From positions 1 through 64,000 of the forward strand of contig JASEEU010000003.1 in assembly GCA_030019445.1 (NCBI GenBank): DNA of 64,000 nucleotides. The letters run 5' to 3'. Under the pieces are notes generated by a model. That model was not told the origin of the DNA. It saw only the letters and a list, made by a program, of their open reading frames with translations, and searched no databases. The position numbers were made by a program, and so were the translations under genes. This document shows, piece by piece, positions 24,324 to 33,394 of this stretch. Positions within the stretch are counted from its first letter, which is position 1, and every line of letters starts with the position of its first letter. This stretch comes from Anaerosomatales bacterium (GTDB lineage Bacteria; Actinomycetota; Coriobacteriia; Anaerosomatales; Anaerosomataceae).

Positions 24324-26269
24324 TGAAGCGGACACGCACCTTCTTCGGCTGGTTCTGCCGAGACGATCGTGGCGAGATCTTCACGCTCAGCGTGCTCACC
24401 TGGATCGCGATCACGAGCCTGAGCGCGACGGTCATCGTCGGAGGCAGCCAGGTGGCGGCGGATGTCGCCAACAAGCAGGACACGGATGCAGCGGCGGCCA
24501 ACCTCCGCGGTGGCGCCGAAGCGATCCGCGAGAAGATGTCGGGACGCGGCGACGAGTACGCCCAGCAGATGCTAGAGAACGCCGACAAGATGGAGCAGGT
24601 CGCCGGCACGATGGAGAGCGATGCCAACTGGGCGATCGCCAAGAGCGGCGGCAGCGTCGCCGTCGACCTCGTGCTCGCGCCGGTCCAGATGGACAAGCTC
24701 TCCAAGCTTGGCAAGGCGGGCAAGTTCCTCTGGGACGTCAAGGGCGGGGTGGAACTCGGCCAGTCGGGCATGAGCGCGGTGCAAGATGTGCCGCCGGAGA
24801 TCGGCCAGCTCCAGCAGGATCTGGCGGCGATCCAGTTCAACAAGAACAGGCCGGCGAGCGACCCGACGGCGCCTGAGCTGCCGACGATCCCCGACTACGA
24901 GCTCCCCGATCCCACCGAGGGCTACATCCTCGGCGTCAAGGTGAAGTCGGCGACGCAGCAGCTGCAGAGCACGCTTCCCGACCGGGAGGACGACCTCTAC
25001 GAGCAGCTGGCGGCCGACCTGGTCAAAGACATGGAGACCGACGAGCTCATCGGCCCGGCGGAGGCGTCGTCGATCACCGGCGGGATCGAGTGGGGCGACG
25101 CGCCGTTCGCTGACGCGCTCGCCGCCGAGGTGTCGCTGCTCGACCCCAACAACGCTCCGACGGTCGAGATGGGGGGCGTGCAGCTGACCGATGCCGATCG
25201 CGCGGCGCTCGAGTCCGGTGAGAAGACGCAGGTGATCGGCCAGTACTACGGCACCGCCGGGATGGAGCCGGTCGTCGTCACCAGAGACGACGCAGGCGGG
25301 CTGACCACCGAGTTCACGCTGCTGGAAGGCCAGCCGGCGGTGTCCACGAGCCCGGACTACAAGCCGGACTACGAGCAGATGCCGGACTGGTGGGACGGCA
25401 CCGTCGATTCCTGCCCGTACGTGTACGCCTGGGACGGTCGGTCATTCGTCGCGGTCAACGACATCATCTCGGTCAGCCGGGACCCCGCGCGCGAGTACGA
25501 CGACTTCATGCTCTTCCGCTCGCTCGCACAGCCTGACGGCACGCTCGAGGTGCGGGTGTCCGAGGTACGAACCGAGGAGTCGTTCCTCGACCGCATCGTG
25601 ATGAAGGGCGTCGTCCCCGATGACGGATTCGGGGCGGCGGTGACTCCGTCGGGCGACGTGCTGTCGGTGCGCGACCCCGTCGGACCCGATCGCGCCAGAG
25701 CCGCGGCGCCCTCCGCGCTGGTCGCCGTGGACGGGACGGGCGTCAAGCTCTACTCGGGTTCGCGATTCGAGGCGTCATGGAGCGTCGGCGATGCCGGCGA
25801 CGCGGTCATGCTGCTGGCGATGGACGGCTTCGAGGACCTCGGCGACATGGGCCTGCCGCTCTTCCAGCGGCCGGCGGTCACGGTGGAGGCGTACGTTGAG
25901 GGCGCCTGGCGACCGGCGGGCACCATATTCCCGCGCGAGCAGCCCGATGAGATGGCGCTCGATGTGAGCCGCTTCATCGACGAGGGCACGGTGCGGCTGC
26001 GCTTCTCGGCCACCTCGTGCCATGTCGAGAAGTTCCAGTTCGTGGACGCCGTGCGGCTCTCTACGGCACCGACCGACCGCGTCACGGTTCGCGCGCTCGA
26101 CCCGATCGGCATCACGCTGGATGGAAGGGACGTCTCGGCAGAGCTCGCGTCGACAGACGGTCTGCGTGTGCATACCGTTCCCGGCGACGTCATCCGATTC
26201 CGGTATGCTGGCGTGAGCACGACGCTCTTCGTCGCGGAATCGAGAGGGTGGTACCGCGACCTCGAGTGA
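24323..26269 (+). CDS. Large cell-surface protein, unknown function
   Basis: A 648-residue protein with one N-terminal membrane segment (IFTLSVLTWIAITSLSATVIVGG) just after a RDDRGE motif that recalls TadE/Flp-type prepilin starts. A helical region (about 60-170) follows, then a beta-rich C-terminal half containing SCPYVYAWDGRSFVAVNDI and DDFMLFRSLAQPDGTLEVRVSEV. That CPYVYxWDGxxF block recurs in secreted archaeal and bacterial proteins of unknown function. It overlaps the zinc-ribbon gene (TGATG) and precedes a membrane protein by 24 bases, so the three likely form a surface complex. Confidence 0.8.
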   Translation: MKRTRTFFGWFCRDDRGEIFTLSVLTWIAITSLSATVIVGGSQVAADVANKQDTDAAAANLRGGAEAIREKMSGRGDEYAQQMLENADKMEQVAGTMESDANWAIAKSGGSVAVDLVLAPVQMDKLSKLGKAGKFLWDVKGGVELGQSGMSAVQDVPPEIGQLQQDLAAIQFNKNRPASDPTAPELPTIPDYELPDPTEGYILGVKVKSATQQLQSTLPDREDDLYEQLAADLVKDMETDELIGPAEASSITGGIEWGDAPFADALAAEVSLLDPNNAPTVEMGGVQLTDADRAALESGEKTQVIGQYYGTAGMEPVVVTRDDAGGLTTEFTLLEGQPAVSTSPDYKPDYEQMPDWWDGTVDSCPYVYAWDGRSFVAVNDIISVSRDPAREYDDFMLFRSLAQPDGTLEVRVSEVRTEESFLDRIVMKGVVPDDGFGAAVTPSGDVLSVRDPVGPDRARAAAPSALVAVDGTGVKLYSGSRFEASWSVGDAGDAVMLLAMDGFEDLGDMGLPLFQRPAVTVEAYVEGAWRPAGTIFPREQPDEMALDVSRFIDEGTVRLRFSATSCHVEKFQFVDAVRLSTAPTDRVTVRALDPIGITLDGRDVSAELASTDGLRVHTVPGDVIRFRYAGVSTTLFVAESRGWYRDLE

Positions 26270-26293
26270 CGCTCACTGACGGCAACTGAGAGG

Positions 26294-27019
26294 ATGCGCG
26301 TGCTGGCGGTCGCCTTTGGCGTGCTGTTCTTCATGGCGGTCTCGCTCGTGACGGGCCTGCTCTTCGATCGCATCGGCTGGGGCTACCTGCTCTCGAGCGA
26401 TGTGGCCGAGGTAGCCGAGGCGCGCGCTGCCGAGCCGATTCTCGGCATGCCCTGGGCGTACTACGTCGCCGTGCTCGGGCCGGGCATCGGGGTCATCGCG
26501 ATGATGGACTGGGCGCTCCTCGCGTGGCGCTTCGCGCTCGGCCTCGGCACGTCGCTGTTCCTCCTCGTGACGATGTGGGACATGCGCCGCCGGCGCGGGA
26601 CGCTCGCGATCTACATCGGCATGCGTCGCCGCGAGATCGGGTTCGAGCCCCGCGGGGACGTCATCGAGGTGCCCAAGCTCATGTTCGTGACCATGAACGA
26701 GCCCGGTCCCGCGGTCTGGCTCATCCTGGCCGTCCTCACGACGCTGCTCGCCGTGGCGCTCTATCCGCGGACCCACCTGCTCGCGGTGCTGCCGCTCGGA
26801 CTGCTCGCGATCGTCGCTGTCTGGGTCTTCATGCGGCAGCGCCAGAGCCCCTGGGAGCCGCTCGCGCGACGGCTGCGGCGCGCCTCGTTCAAGGACGGGG
26901 AGCGCCTGCGGGAGTACCTCGAGGGCTCGCTGGACGTCGACCCCGAGGTGCAGCTGCTGCGCCACGCCGCGGATACCATGGTCGCGCGCGTGCTCGGCGG
27001 CCTGGGCGAGCGCGACTAG
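26294..27019 (+). CDS. Membrane protein of the zinc-ribbon operon
   Basis: A 241-residue protein with two to three helices in the first 100 residues, an RRRRG loop, further helices at about 140-185 and a charged cytosolic tail. I do not recognise the family. The position suggests it is the membrane partner of the preceding two genes. Confidence 0.75.
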   Translation: MRVLAVAFGVLFFMAVSLVTGLLFDRIGWGYLLSSDVAEVAEARAAEPILGMPWAYYVAVLGPGIGVIAMMDWALLAWRFALGLGTSLFLLVTMWDMRRRRGTLAIYIGMRRREIGFEPRGDVIEVPKLMFVTMNEPGPAVWLILAVLTTLLAVALYPRTHLLAVLPLGLLAIVAVWVFMRQRQSPWEPLARRLRRASFKDGERLREYLEGSLDVDPEVQLLRHAADTMVARVLGGLGERD

Positions 27020-27128
27020 CTTCGGCGGTCCTGCGGTATACTCCTGGTACCGAGTACCCGCCGCGAAGGCACCCGCGCGTCCACACCGCGCCGGGACCGG
27101 TCGCATCGTCGCCGAGCGCAAGGAGCCC

Positions 27129-28274
27129 ATGGGGACCTACCGCGATGATCTGACGCCTGTGTCGCGCTACCAGAACCTGGGTGCGCGTTCGGTTCGATAC
27201 ATCCGCTCGCTGGACGCGGTGCCCGAACTGACGCCGGAAGAGCGCGAGGCGTTGCACGGTGTCGCGGAGCGCTTCGCGTTCAGGACGAACGACTACTATC
27301 TCGGCCTCATCGACTGGGACGACCCCGACGACCCGATCCGCCGCCTCGTGATACCGCATCCCGACGAGCTGCGCGACTGGGGGGCGCTCGACGCCTCCAA
27401 CGAGGCATCCAACACCCGCCTGCCGGGTCTGCAGCACAAGTACGCAGACACCGCGCTTCTGCTCGCCATCGACGCATGCGGCGGCTACTGCCGGTACTGT
27501 TTCCGCAAGCGGCTCTTCATGCACGAGAACGCCGAGGTCTCAAGGGACATCGAGCCGGGTCTGGAGTACATCCGTTCGCATCCGGAGATCAGCAACGTCC
27601 TGGTCACGGGTGGCGATCCGCTGCTGCTGTCGACCGCACGTCTCGAGCGTCTGCTCGGCGAGCTCGCCGATATCCCTCACGTTCGGATGATCCGCTTCGG
27701 CACCAAGATGCTCGCGTTCAACCCGTACCGGGTCCTCGGCGACGAGCGCCTGCAGCAGGCCGTCGAGCGGTTCTCGGGTCCGGGGCAGCGCATCTACTTC
27801 ATGCTCCACTTCGACCACCCGCGCGAGATCACGCACCTCGCGCGCGAGGCGGTCCGTCTCCTGCGCAGCCTCGGGGCGGTGTGTGTGAACCAGTGCCCCA
27901 TCGTCGCCGGCGTCAACGACGACCCCGCCGTGCTCGCCGAGCTCTTCCAGCTCTGCACGAACGTCGGTTGTCCGCAGTACTACGTGTTCCAGGGCCGGCC
28001 GACGGCAGGCAACGAGCCGTACGAAGTGCCGATCGTCCGGGGCTGGACCGTCTTCTCGCAGGCGCGCCGCGGCCTGTCAGGGCTCTCGCGCCGCGCCCGC
28101 TTCGTGATGTCGCATGCGACGGGCAAGATCGAGATCGTCGGAGTCGATGAGGAGCGCATCTATCTCCGTTATCACCGTGCGAAGGACCCGGCGCACGAGG
28201 ACCGCGTCATCGTCTGCCGTCGTGATGACGATGCGTACTGGCTTGACCAGCTCGAGCCGGTCGAACTCGGCTGA
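27129..28274 (+). CDS. KamA-family radical SAM protein (lysine 2,3-aminomutase-like)
   Basis: A 381-residue protein. CGGYCRYC (C117, C121, C124) binds the 4Fe-4S cluster, followed by FRKRLF, VTGGDPLLL and MLHFDHPREIT, all matching KamA/EpmB. The C-terminal FVMSHATGKIEIVG may supply the PLP lysine; the PGGGGK segment of genuine lysine 2,3-aminomutases is absent. Substrate therefore uncertain: beta-lysine or glutamate mutases, or the EF-P lysine pathway. It stands alone, 109 bases after the membrane protein. Confidence 0.88.
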   Translation: MGTYRDDLTPVSRYQNLGARSVRYIRSLDAVPELTPEEREALHGVAERFAFRTNDYYLGLIDWDDPDDPIRRLVIPHPDELRDWGALDASNEASNTRLPGLQHKYADTALLLAIDACGGYCRYCFRKRLFMHENAEVSRDIEPGLEYIRSHPEISNVLVTGGDPLLLSTARLERLLGELADIPHVRMIRFGTKMLAFNPYRVLGDERLQQAVERFSGPGQRIYFMLHFDHPREITHLAREAVRLLRSLGAVCVNQCPIVAGVNDDPAVLAELFQLCTNVGCPQYYVFQGRPTAGNEPYEVPIVRGWTVFSQARRGLSGLSRRARFVMSHATGKIEIVGVDEERIYLRYHRAKDPAHEDRVIVCRRDDDAYWLDQLEPVELG

Positions 28275-28416
28275 CGCAGTCGGACCCCTGCACCGCTGAC
28301 CAGGGCACTCTTCACAGTCCGTGAATCAATAACGGATTTCTTAACGTTTGCAGGAGTGCGCCCTGCCGCACCGAAATGCCTAGTCACGCACTAGCATGCG
28401 AGTCGAAGGGTGACGC

Positions 28417-28815
28417 ATGGACCACAAACGGCCGCAGACCACCGAGGAGAACCTCGGTGTGCGGGTCTACGAGGTGACGAAGCAGCGCGCCGTCGAACGC
28501 GCGATCGAACGGCTGCGCGCCGGCCTCAAGGCCGACTGGTTCTACCTCACGCAGGACGATATCGCCAATCTGCGCTGGCTGTTCGGCGAGATCTGGGCGA
28601 CGCGCGATCGCGCGGACTGGGACGCGCTGCACTTCAGCAAGCTCGACATCCGCGACGCGCGGATCCTCGCCGGTCACGCGGACCGGCTGCATCGCCATGG
28701 CACGCTACGTCTCCCGACCATCGACCTGGCTGTCGCGATGTTGCGAGACGCCGCGGACCGCGCGCGGCGCACCGAGTTCCTGCTCTACACGGAGCAGGAG
28801 GGCGCCAACATCTAG
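28417..28815 (+). CDS. Unrecognised small protein
   Basis: A 132-residue charged, helical protein with no membrane segment. Notable stretches are YEVTKQRAVERAIERLRAGLKADWFYLTQDDIANLRWLFGEIW and LHFSKLDIRDARILAGHADR. I know no family. ATG 28417 follows GGGTGAC weakly. The intergenic region upstream contains TAACGGATTTCTTAACG, unusual AT richness for this genome and possibly its promoter. Confidence 0.65.
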   Translation: MDHKRPQTTEENLGVRVYEVTKQRAVERAIERLRAGLKADWFYLTQDDIANLRWLFGEIWATRDRADWDALHFSKLDIRDARILAGHADRLHRHGTLRLPTIDLAVAMLRDAADRARRTEFLLYTEQEGANI

Positions 28816-29029
28816 ATATCTCGTAATGGAGCGGGCGTCGGCCGTCGGGGGGCGGTCGCCGTCCGCTTCTTCACGTGCGCGCGTGGAACGCCTGGTGGGG
28901 AGGGGTGTTGTGACGCGCCTCATACAGCGATTCCCACCTTCTGCCGAATGAGCCCGACAGACCTCGGGACAGGGGCGCGGAGTGTCCGCACCGGGGACCG
29001 TCAGGCGAGCGGAACGGGAGGAGATGCCG
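28816..29029. other. Intergenic, promoter region of the surface protein
   Basis: No gene seen. An AT-containing stretch (AGATATCTCGTAATGG, from 28813) could hold a promoter element for the secreted protein. Confidence 0.3.
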
Positions 29030-30979
29030 ATGTCTGTCATGAGGTTGCGCGCCCGACCGCTGGGAGCGGTCTGCGCGCTCGCGCTGTTCTTCGCTTCTAT
29101 CGTCATCATGCCGGCGGCTTACGGATGCACGCCGCCGGACGAGCCCTTCAATATCGAGTTGCTCGGAGGCTCGGCGGCCGTGACCAACGGGGTCGATCTC
29201 GACGTGGAGGGTGCGTACCTCTACGTGGCGACACCCGACGGGCTCACGGTCTTCGATGTGACCGATCCCGCCGCTCCAACGGCGGTCGGCTCCGGGTACG
29301 CCACATCCTCCCCTGCGGTACGGCTCCTCGTGTCCGGCTCTCGCGCGTACGTGGCCACCGATGCTGGGCGTGTCGTCATCCTGGATGTCACCGACCCGCT
29401 GGCGCCGGCGCTTCTCGGCCAGTACGACTCCGGGAAGTACCCGCACGCGCTGGCCGCCTCGGCGAACCGGCTCTACGTCGGAGCCTCGGACGGCCTCCAT
29501 GTGGTCGATGTCAGCGATCCAACGGCACCGGTGCGCGTGGGGTACTTCGCCACACCGCAGCCGGTCACTGACGTGGTGCTCGACGGGTCGGTCGCATATG
29601 CGGCGTACTCCTACTACACCGTCGCCGTCGCGACCGGTGTGTACGAGACGTATCCGACGACCGTGATCGCGCTGAACGTGGCAAGTGATTGGCCGACGCT
29701 GCTCGCCAGTCATCAGATCCCGGCCGGTCGCGTGCGTCTGGCGTTGGGCGGCGGCTACCTGTACGTAGCGGTCGCCGGCTCGGGCGGCTACCTGAAGGTC
29801 TTCGACGTGGTCCCGTCGGGGTCGCTCGACTACCGCGTCTACATCGGCGTCGGCAGCTATGGAGCGCTTGACGTCGCCGCCGACGGTACCGATGTGTACC
29901 TTGCCGGCAAGGACGACACGCGCGCGTATGACCTGGCGTACACCGACGCGCCGTATCTCTCGGCGCTGCACCCCGACGGCGCCAAGGCCATCGACGCTGC
30001 GGACGACGTGGTCTTCACCCTCGACACGATGGGCACAGTACGCGTCTACCAGTACCTGCCGACCTCGGAGCGCTCGCTCGGAGCGGACCGCTACAAGACG
30101 GCGGTCGACCTCAGCAAGCAGTTCGCGGCGGCGGAGTACGTCGTGCTGGCCACCGGCGCCAACTACCCGGACGCCCTGGCAGGTGCGCCGCTCGCGTACC
30201 TCCTGGACTGCCCGATCCTGCTCGTCGATCGCGACGCGATCCCGTCTTCGGTGAAGGCGGAGATCAAGCGGCTCGGCGCTACCAAGGCGTACATCCTCGG
30301 CGGTACGGGAGTCGTCTCGGACCGCGTCGTCGCGGAGCTCAGGGGACTCGGCATGGCCGCAGGCAATATCAAGCGGCTTGCCGGAACCAACCGTTACGAC
30401 ACCTCGGCCAAGGTCGCCCTGGAGATGAAGGCGCGGAGCGGCTCCATCGCCAACGCGTTCATCGCCACCGGGGAGAACTTCCCGGATGCGCTCGCGGGTT
30501 CGGGCGCGGCGGCCAAGATGGGCGCGCCGATCCTTCTGGTGGAGCGCACCAGCGTCCCGGGGGCCACACGCCAGGCGCTGTCCGCCCTGGGCGTGAAGGA
30601 CACCTACGTGCTCGGCGGGACCGCGGTCGTCTCGGACGCCGTGATGCGCAGCCTGCCCTCGCCGCTCCGGCTGGCGGGCAGCGACCGGTTCGGTACCGCG
30701 AGAGCGGTGGCCGATTGGGCCATCGACCGCTCCGGCGCGGGCTTCGCGGAGACCACGGTGTTCGTGGTGACGGGGCGCAACTTCCCCGACGCCATGCCGT
30801 GCGGCGTCCGCGCCGCCATCGACAACGCCGCGACCGTGCTCGTCAACGAGGACGTCCCGGGCTCCACGCGTTCGTTCCTGATGACACGGGCGGCGGGCAT
30901 CGATAACGTGCGTGTCGTGGGCGGCACGTCGGCGGTGTCGAGCGAGGTCGAGCGCGTCGTCGTGAGTCTCGTCAAGTAG
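29030..30979 (+). CDS. Secreted beta-propeller protein with CWB2 cell-wall-binding repeats
   Basis: A 649-residue protein. A signal peptide (residues 1-31, ending PAAYGC) is followed by an LVIVD-type beta-propeller (residues about 45-340) with repeats of the form LYVA..GLTVFDVTDPAAPT, VVILDVTDPLAP and LHVVDVSDPTAP. Three tandem cell wall binding repeats 2 (PF04122) follow, each with R(F/Y)xT(A/S), NFPDAL-like and VLGGTAVVS-like segments, which attach it to wall polysaccharide. ATG 29030 is selected because GGGAGGAG lies six bases upstream; ATG 29024 is too close. Its ligand is unknown. Confidence 0.92.
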   Translation: MSVMRLRARPLGAVCALALFFASIVIMPAAYGCTPPDEPFNIELLGGSAAVTNGVDLDVEGAYLYVATPDGLTVFDVTDPAAPTAVGSGYATSSPAVRLLVSGSRAYVATDAGRVVILDVTDPLAPALLGQYDSGKYPHALAASANRLYVGASDGLHVVDVSDPTAPVRVGYFATPQPVTDVVLDGSVAYAAYSYYTVAVATGVYETYPTTVIALNVASDWPTLLASHQIPAGRVRLALGGGYLYVAVAGSGGYLKVFDVVPSGSLDYRVYIGVGSYGALDVAADGTDVYLAGKDDTRAYDLAYTDAPYLSALHPDGAKAIDAADDVVFTLDTMGTVRVYQYLPTSERSLGADRYKTAVDLSKQFAAAEYVVLATGANYPDALAGAPLAYLLDCPILLVDRDAIPSSVKAEIKRLGATKAYILGGTGVVSDRVVAELRGLGMAAGNIKRLAGTNRYDTSAKVALEMKARSGSIANAFIATGENFPDALAGSGAAAKMGAPILLVERTSVPGATRQALSALGVKDTYVLGGTAVVSDAVMRSLPSPLRLAGSDRFGTARAVADWAIDRSGAGFAETTVFVVTGRNFPDAMPCGVRAAIDNAATVLVNEDVPGSTRSFLMTRAAGIDNVRVVGGTSAVSSEVERVVVSLVK

Positions 30980-31170
30980 GCCGAGCGCACGCCGTGCGTT
31001 TCGTCGCGAGGCGGCCGCCACCTGCGGTCGCCTCGCCTGCGTCTGCGGGCGTAGCCGCGGTGCGACCGATGCGAGGCCGCCAGCCCGGGCGTGGAGTTCG
31101 GCCATCGCGCTCGAGTGTCGTACCATGTCGGTGACGTCACGGTTAGTCTTCGGAAGGCCACGCGTCCGAG

Positions 31171-31653
31171 ATGCACGCGATACCCGCACACGCGAGCGTA
31201 CCCGACCGGCTGGTCCGACCGGCGCGCATCGCCTGCGCTCTCGTCATCGCCGCGATGTGCGCGCTCGGTTCGGGTTGCTCGGATGAGCCCCCCGAGCTCG
31301 ATCAGACGCGGATCGCAGTCGGGGGCGTCCCGGTCACGGTCAGCGTCGCCGACACCGAGGAAGCGCGCTCGTGGGGATTGCAGGGTCTCGACGGGTTGGC
31401 CGAGGGGACCGGCATGCTGTTCGTCTACGAGGATGCCGCGGACCGGACGTTCGCGATGAAAGACGTCAGCTTCCCGATCGACGTGCTGTTCATCGGCGAG
31501 GACGGATGCGTCAGCGGCATCGTCCCGCTCGACCCGGGGAGCGAGACGCTTGCGTTCAGCCCGGGGCCGTCACGCTACGTCGTAGAGCTGCCGCGCGGCT
31601 GGGCCGAGGCGCGGGGCATCCGGCAAGGCAGCCGGTTCGAGCTCGCGCCGTAG
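31171..31653 (+). CDS. DUF192 lipoprotein
   Basis: A 160-residue protein with signal and lipobox (ALGSGC, about residue 36) then a DUF192 domain: VSVADTEEARSWGLQGLDGL, GMLFVYEDAADRTFAMKDVSFPIDVLFI, and the carboxyl YVVELPRGWAEARGI. DUF192 proteins are small beta-barrels of unknown role, often secreted. Its stop is two bases from the stop of the convergent GNAT gene. Confidence 0.9.
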   Translation: MHAIPAHASVPDRLVRPARIACALVIAAMCALGSGCSDEPPELDQTRIAVGGVPVTVSVADTEEARSWGLQGLDGLAEGTGMLFVYEDAADRTFAMKDVSFPIDVLFIGEDGCVSGIVPLDPGSETLAFSPGPSRYVVELPRGWAEARGIRQGSRFELAP

Positions 31654-31655
31654 CG

Positions 31656-32111
31656 CTACCGCGTCTTCCGGAGCCACACGAGGGTCAGCGCGTCGCTCGC
31701 CCGCTGCCGCCGGACCTCCGTGTAGCCGAGGGAGCGGTAGAGCGCGAGCGAGCGTTCGCTCAGGTGGCCGGTGAAGAGCTCGAAGCACCGCGCTTCCGGG
31801 AACGACGACTCGATCGTGACCGCGAGCGCACGGCCGATCCCCTCGTTCTGGCGTGTGGGATCCACGACCAGGCGAGCGACCTCGCACGTGTCTCCCGCGC
31901 GCATCACGCCCTGGACGCTGCCGATGATGCGGCCATCGCTGGTCGCTTTGAGCACCACGTGGTCCCGGTAGCGTGAGCGATGCTCGTCGAGCGTCTCGGT
32001 AAGCGGAGGGAGCTCCGGATCGCCGTACTGCTCGCCGACCGGGCCGAATGCCCGCTTGATGAGCGCGAGGATCTCCTCGGCATCATCGAGGGTGGCGCGT
32101 TCGATGCGCAT
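31656..32111 (-). CDS. GNAT family N-acetyltransferase
   Basis: A 151-residue GNAT: MRIERATLDDAEEILALI start, VARLVVDPTRQNEGIGRAL (motif A, acetyl-CoA pyrophosphate loop Q/RxxGxG/A) and ELFTGHLSERSLALYRSLGY (motif B). Substrate unknown. ATG 32111 is the canonical GNAT start; the frame also opens further upstream without support. Confidence 0.92.
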   Translation of the reverse strand: MRIERATLDDAEEILALIKRAFGPVGEQYGDPELPPLTETLDEHRSRYRDHVVLKATSDGRIIGSVQGVMRAGDTCEVARLVVDPTRQNEGIGRALAVTIESSFPEARCFELFTGHLSERSLALYRSLGYTEVRRQRASDALTLVWLRKTR

Positions 32112-32599
32112 CGTCGCCCCGTCCACGAAGGTTGAAGAAGCCTGAGTCCCGCACGCTGTGCGTGGCCGCTCAGGGCGATCACTAGCGATCCTGCGGGGCA
32201 TCCGGCGACGCGGCCGGATGCGCGGTCGTGCTGTGCGTGCCTACCGGGGCAGGAACTCGAGGCGGCCAGCCGGACGCCAATGACGCTCGGCGTCCCGGAG
32301 CCGCACCTCCCGGGAGCAGGCGACGTGACGCTCGAGCGCCACGGCGAACGAGTAGTGCGGTGCGCGCTTGCGTGGCCTTCGCGACCTGGCTCTGCGCATA
32401 CGCTCTCCGACCTCCGTTCCGACGGCAGCAGGACGAGCAGCGTGCAGGCGCACGCGGGCACGGGCGCGCGCCGAGAGCGTCAGGGGTGAGAAGTGGGACC
32501 GAGCCGGCGTCGCATCGCGTCCCGCCGGCTTGAGCGGAACCGGGCATGTCGGGTGAGCATGACCCATCGGCCTCAGTGTAGCAGCTGAACGGGCGTTCG
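32112..32599. other. Gene-poor gap with one possible small gene
   Basis: No gene with family support is seen in these 488 bases, apart from the weak small reading frame at 32241-32399 listed separately. No tRNA or recognisable riboswitch fold was found. Confidence 0.4.
32241..32399 (-). CDS. Possible small basic protein
   Basis: A 52-codon frame encodes RRARSRRPRKRAPHYSF, then ALERHVACSREVRLRDAERH and WRPAGRLEFLPR. The second half shows the GC3 codon bias of real genes here; the sequence is basic and could be nucleic-acid binding or a C-terminal relic of a longer gene, since the frame is open upstream. No ribosome site is clear. Confidence 0.25.
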   Translation of the reverse strand: MRRARSRRPRKRAPHYSFAVALERHVACSREVRLRDAERHWRPAGRLEFLPR

Positions 32600-33388
32600 T
32601 CACTCCTCGGCGGTGGGCGGAGCGGTATCGATCGGCAGACCGGCGGTCTCGTAGACCGCTCGCTCCGCCTCCTCGAACGCCGGGAGGTCGAGGTCGACGC
32701 CGAGATCCGCGGCGCGGTCGAGCGTCGCGACCGCGATCGTCATGGCGTTGACGAGCGTGATGGCGACCTGTTCGCCGCTCGGCCGGTAGCGTGCCTCCAG
32801 GGTGCCGTCGGGATGCGCGCGCGCGTAGCTGCTGGACGCGGACGTGTTGCCGTGCGCCCGGTCCGAGAGGATCGGATAGACGTAGCCGAGATACTCCAGG
32901 ATGCCCGGCATGACGCGATCGGCGCGCTTGGCCATCTGGTTGAGCGAGAGGCGCGTCCACCGCTCGTAGCGGGGCTTGTCACGCTGCGCGTCGGCCGTGT
33001 CGGGGACGGGCGCGTCCGGCTCCGTTCCCTGTCGCAGCGCCGCCGCGATCTCCGCGCCGGTGGCAAGGCGGCGGTTCTCGAACGAGAGCCAGCGCTGGGC
33101 GAGCTTCTCGGCATCGGTCGAGATGTAGCCGAGCGTGACGGCGTCCTCGACCATGCCGCGCAGCAGCGTCTGCGCCTCGACCGCGTAACCGGCCTCGCAG
33201 AGCAGTCGGACGGCGTTCAGGTTGCGCAGGCAGCGGATCACGAACAGCGACCCCACGAACGCGGGGACGCCGTGCTCGAACTCGAGGCCGGCGTCGAGCC
33301 AGCCGAACCCGACATCGAGCGCCCGGCGAACGGCGGCGAACAGCGCTTCGTGCTGCTCGCCGGGCCTCCATGTCAGGTACGTGGGCAT
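32600..33388 (-). CDS. DUF5677 domain protein
   Basis: A 262-residue protein of the DUF5677 family: FVIRCLRNLNAVRLLCEAGYAVEAQTLLRGMVEDAVTLGYI, then YERWTRLSLNQMAKRADRVMPGILEYLGYVYPILSDRAHGN. The conserved RxxxE and H residues resemble an HEPN-like fold, which in some families is RNase-associated, but no function is shown. Seven bases separate it from the membrane protein upstream; they form an operon. Confidence 0.82.
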   Translation of the reverse strand: MPTYLTWRPGEQHEALFAAVRRALDVGFGWLDAGLEFEHGVPAFVGSLFVIRCLRNLNAVRLLCEAGYAVEAQTLLRGMVEDAVTLGYISTDAEKLAQRWLSFENRRLATGAEIAAALRQGTEPDAPVPDTADAQRDKPRYERWTRLSLNQMAKRADRVMPGILEYLGYVYPILSDRAHGNTSASSSYARAHPDGTLEARYRPSGEQVAITLVNAMTIAVATLDRAADLGVDLDLPAFEEAERAVYETAGLPIDTAPPTAEE

Positions 33389-33394
33389 CGTCAG

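Noticed and set aside
24323-24420. Prepilin/TadE assignment for the large surface protein
   Set aside because: Only the RDDRGE plus hydrophobic start is suggestive; the remaining 600 residues do not resemble pilins or TadE/G, so it is kept as unknown.
28871-31189. Long minus-strand frame across the CWB2 protein
   Set aside because: Antisense shadow with no motif; the plus strand has signal peptide, propeller and three wall repeats.
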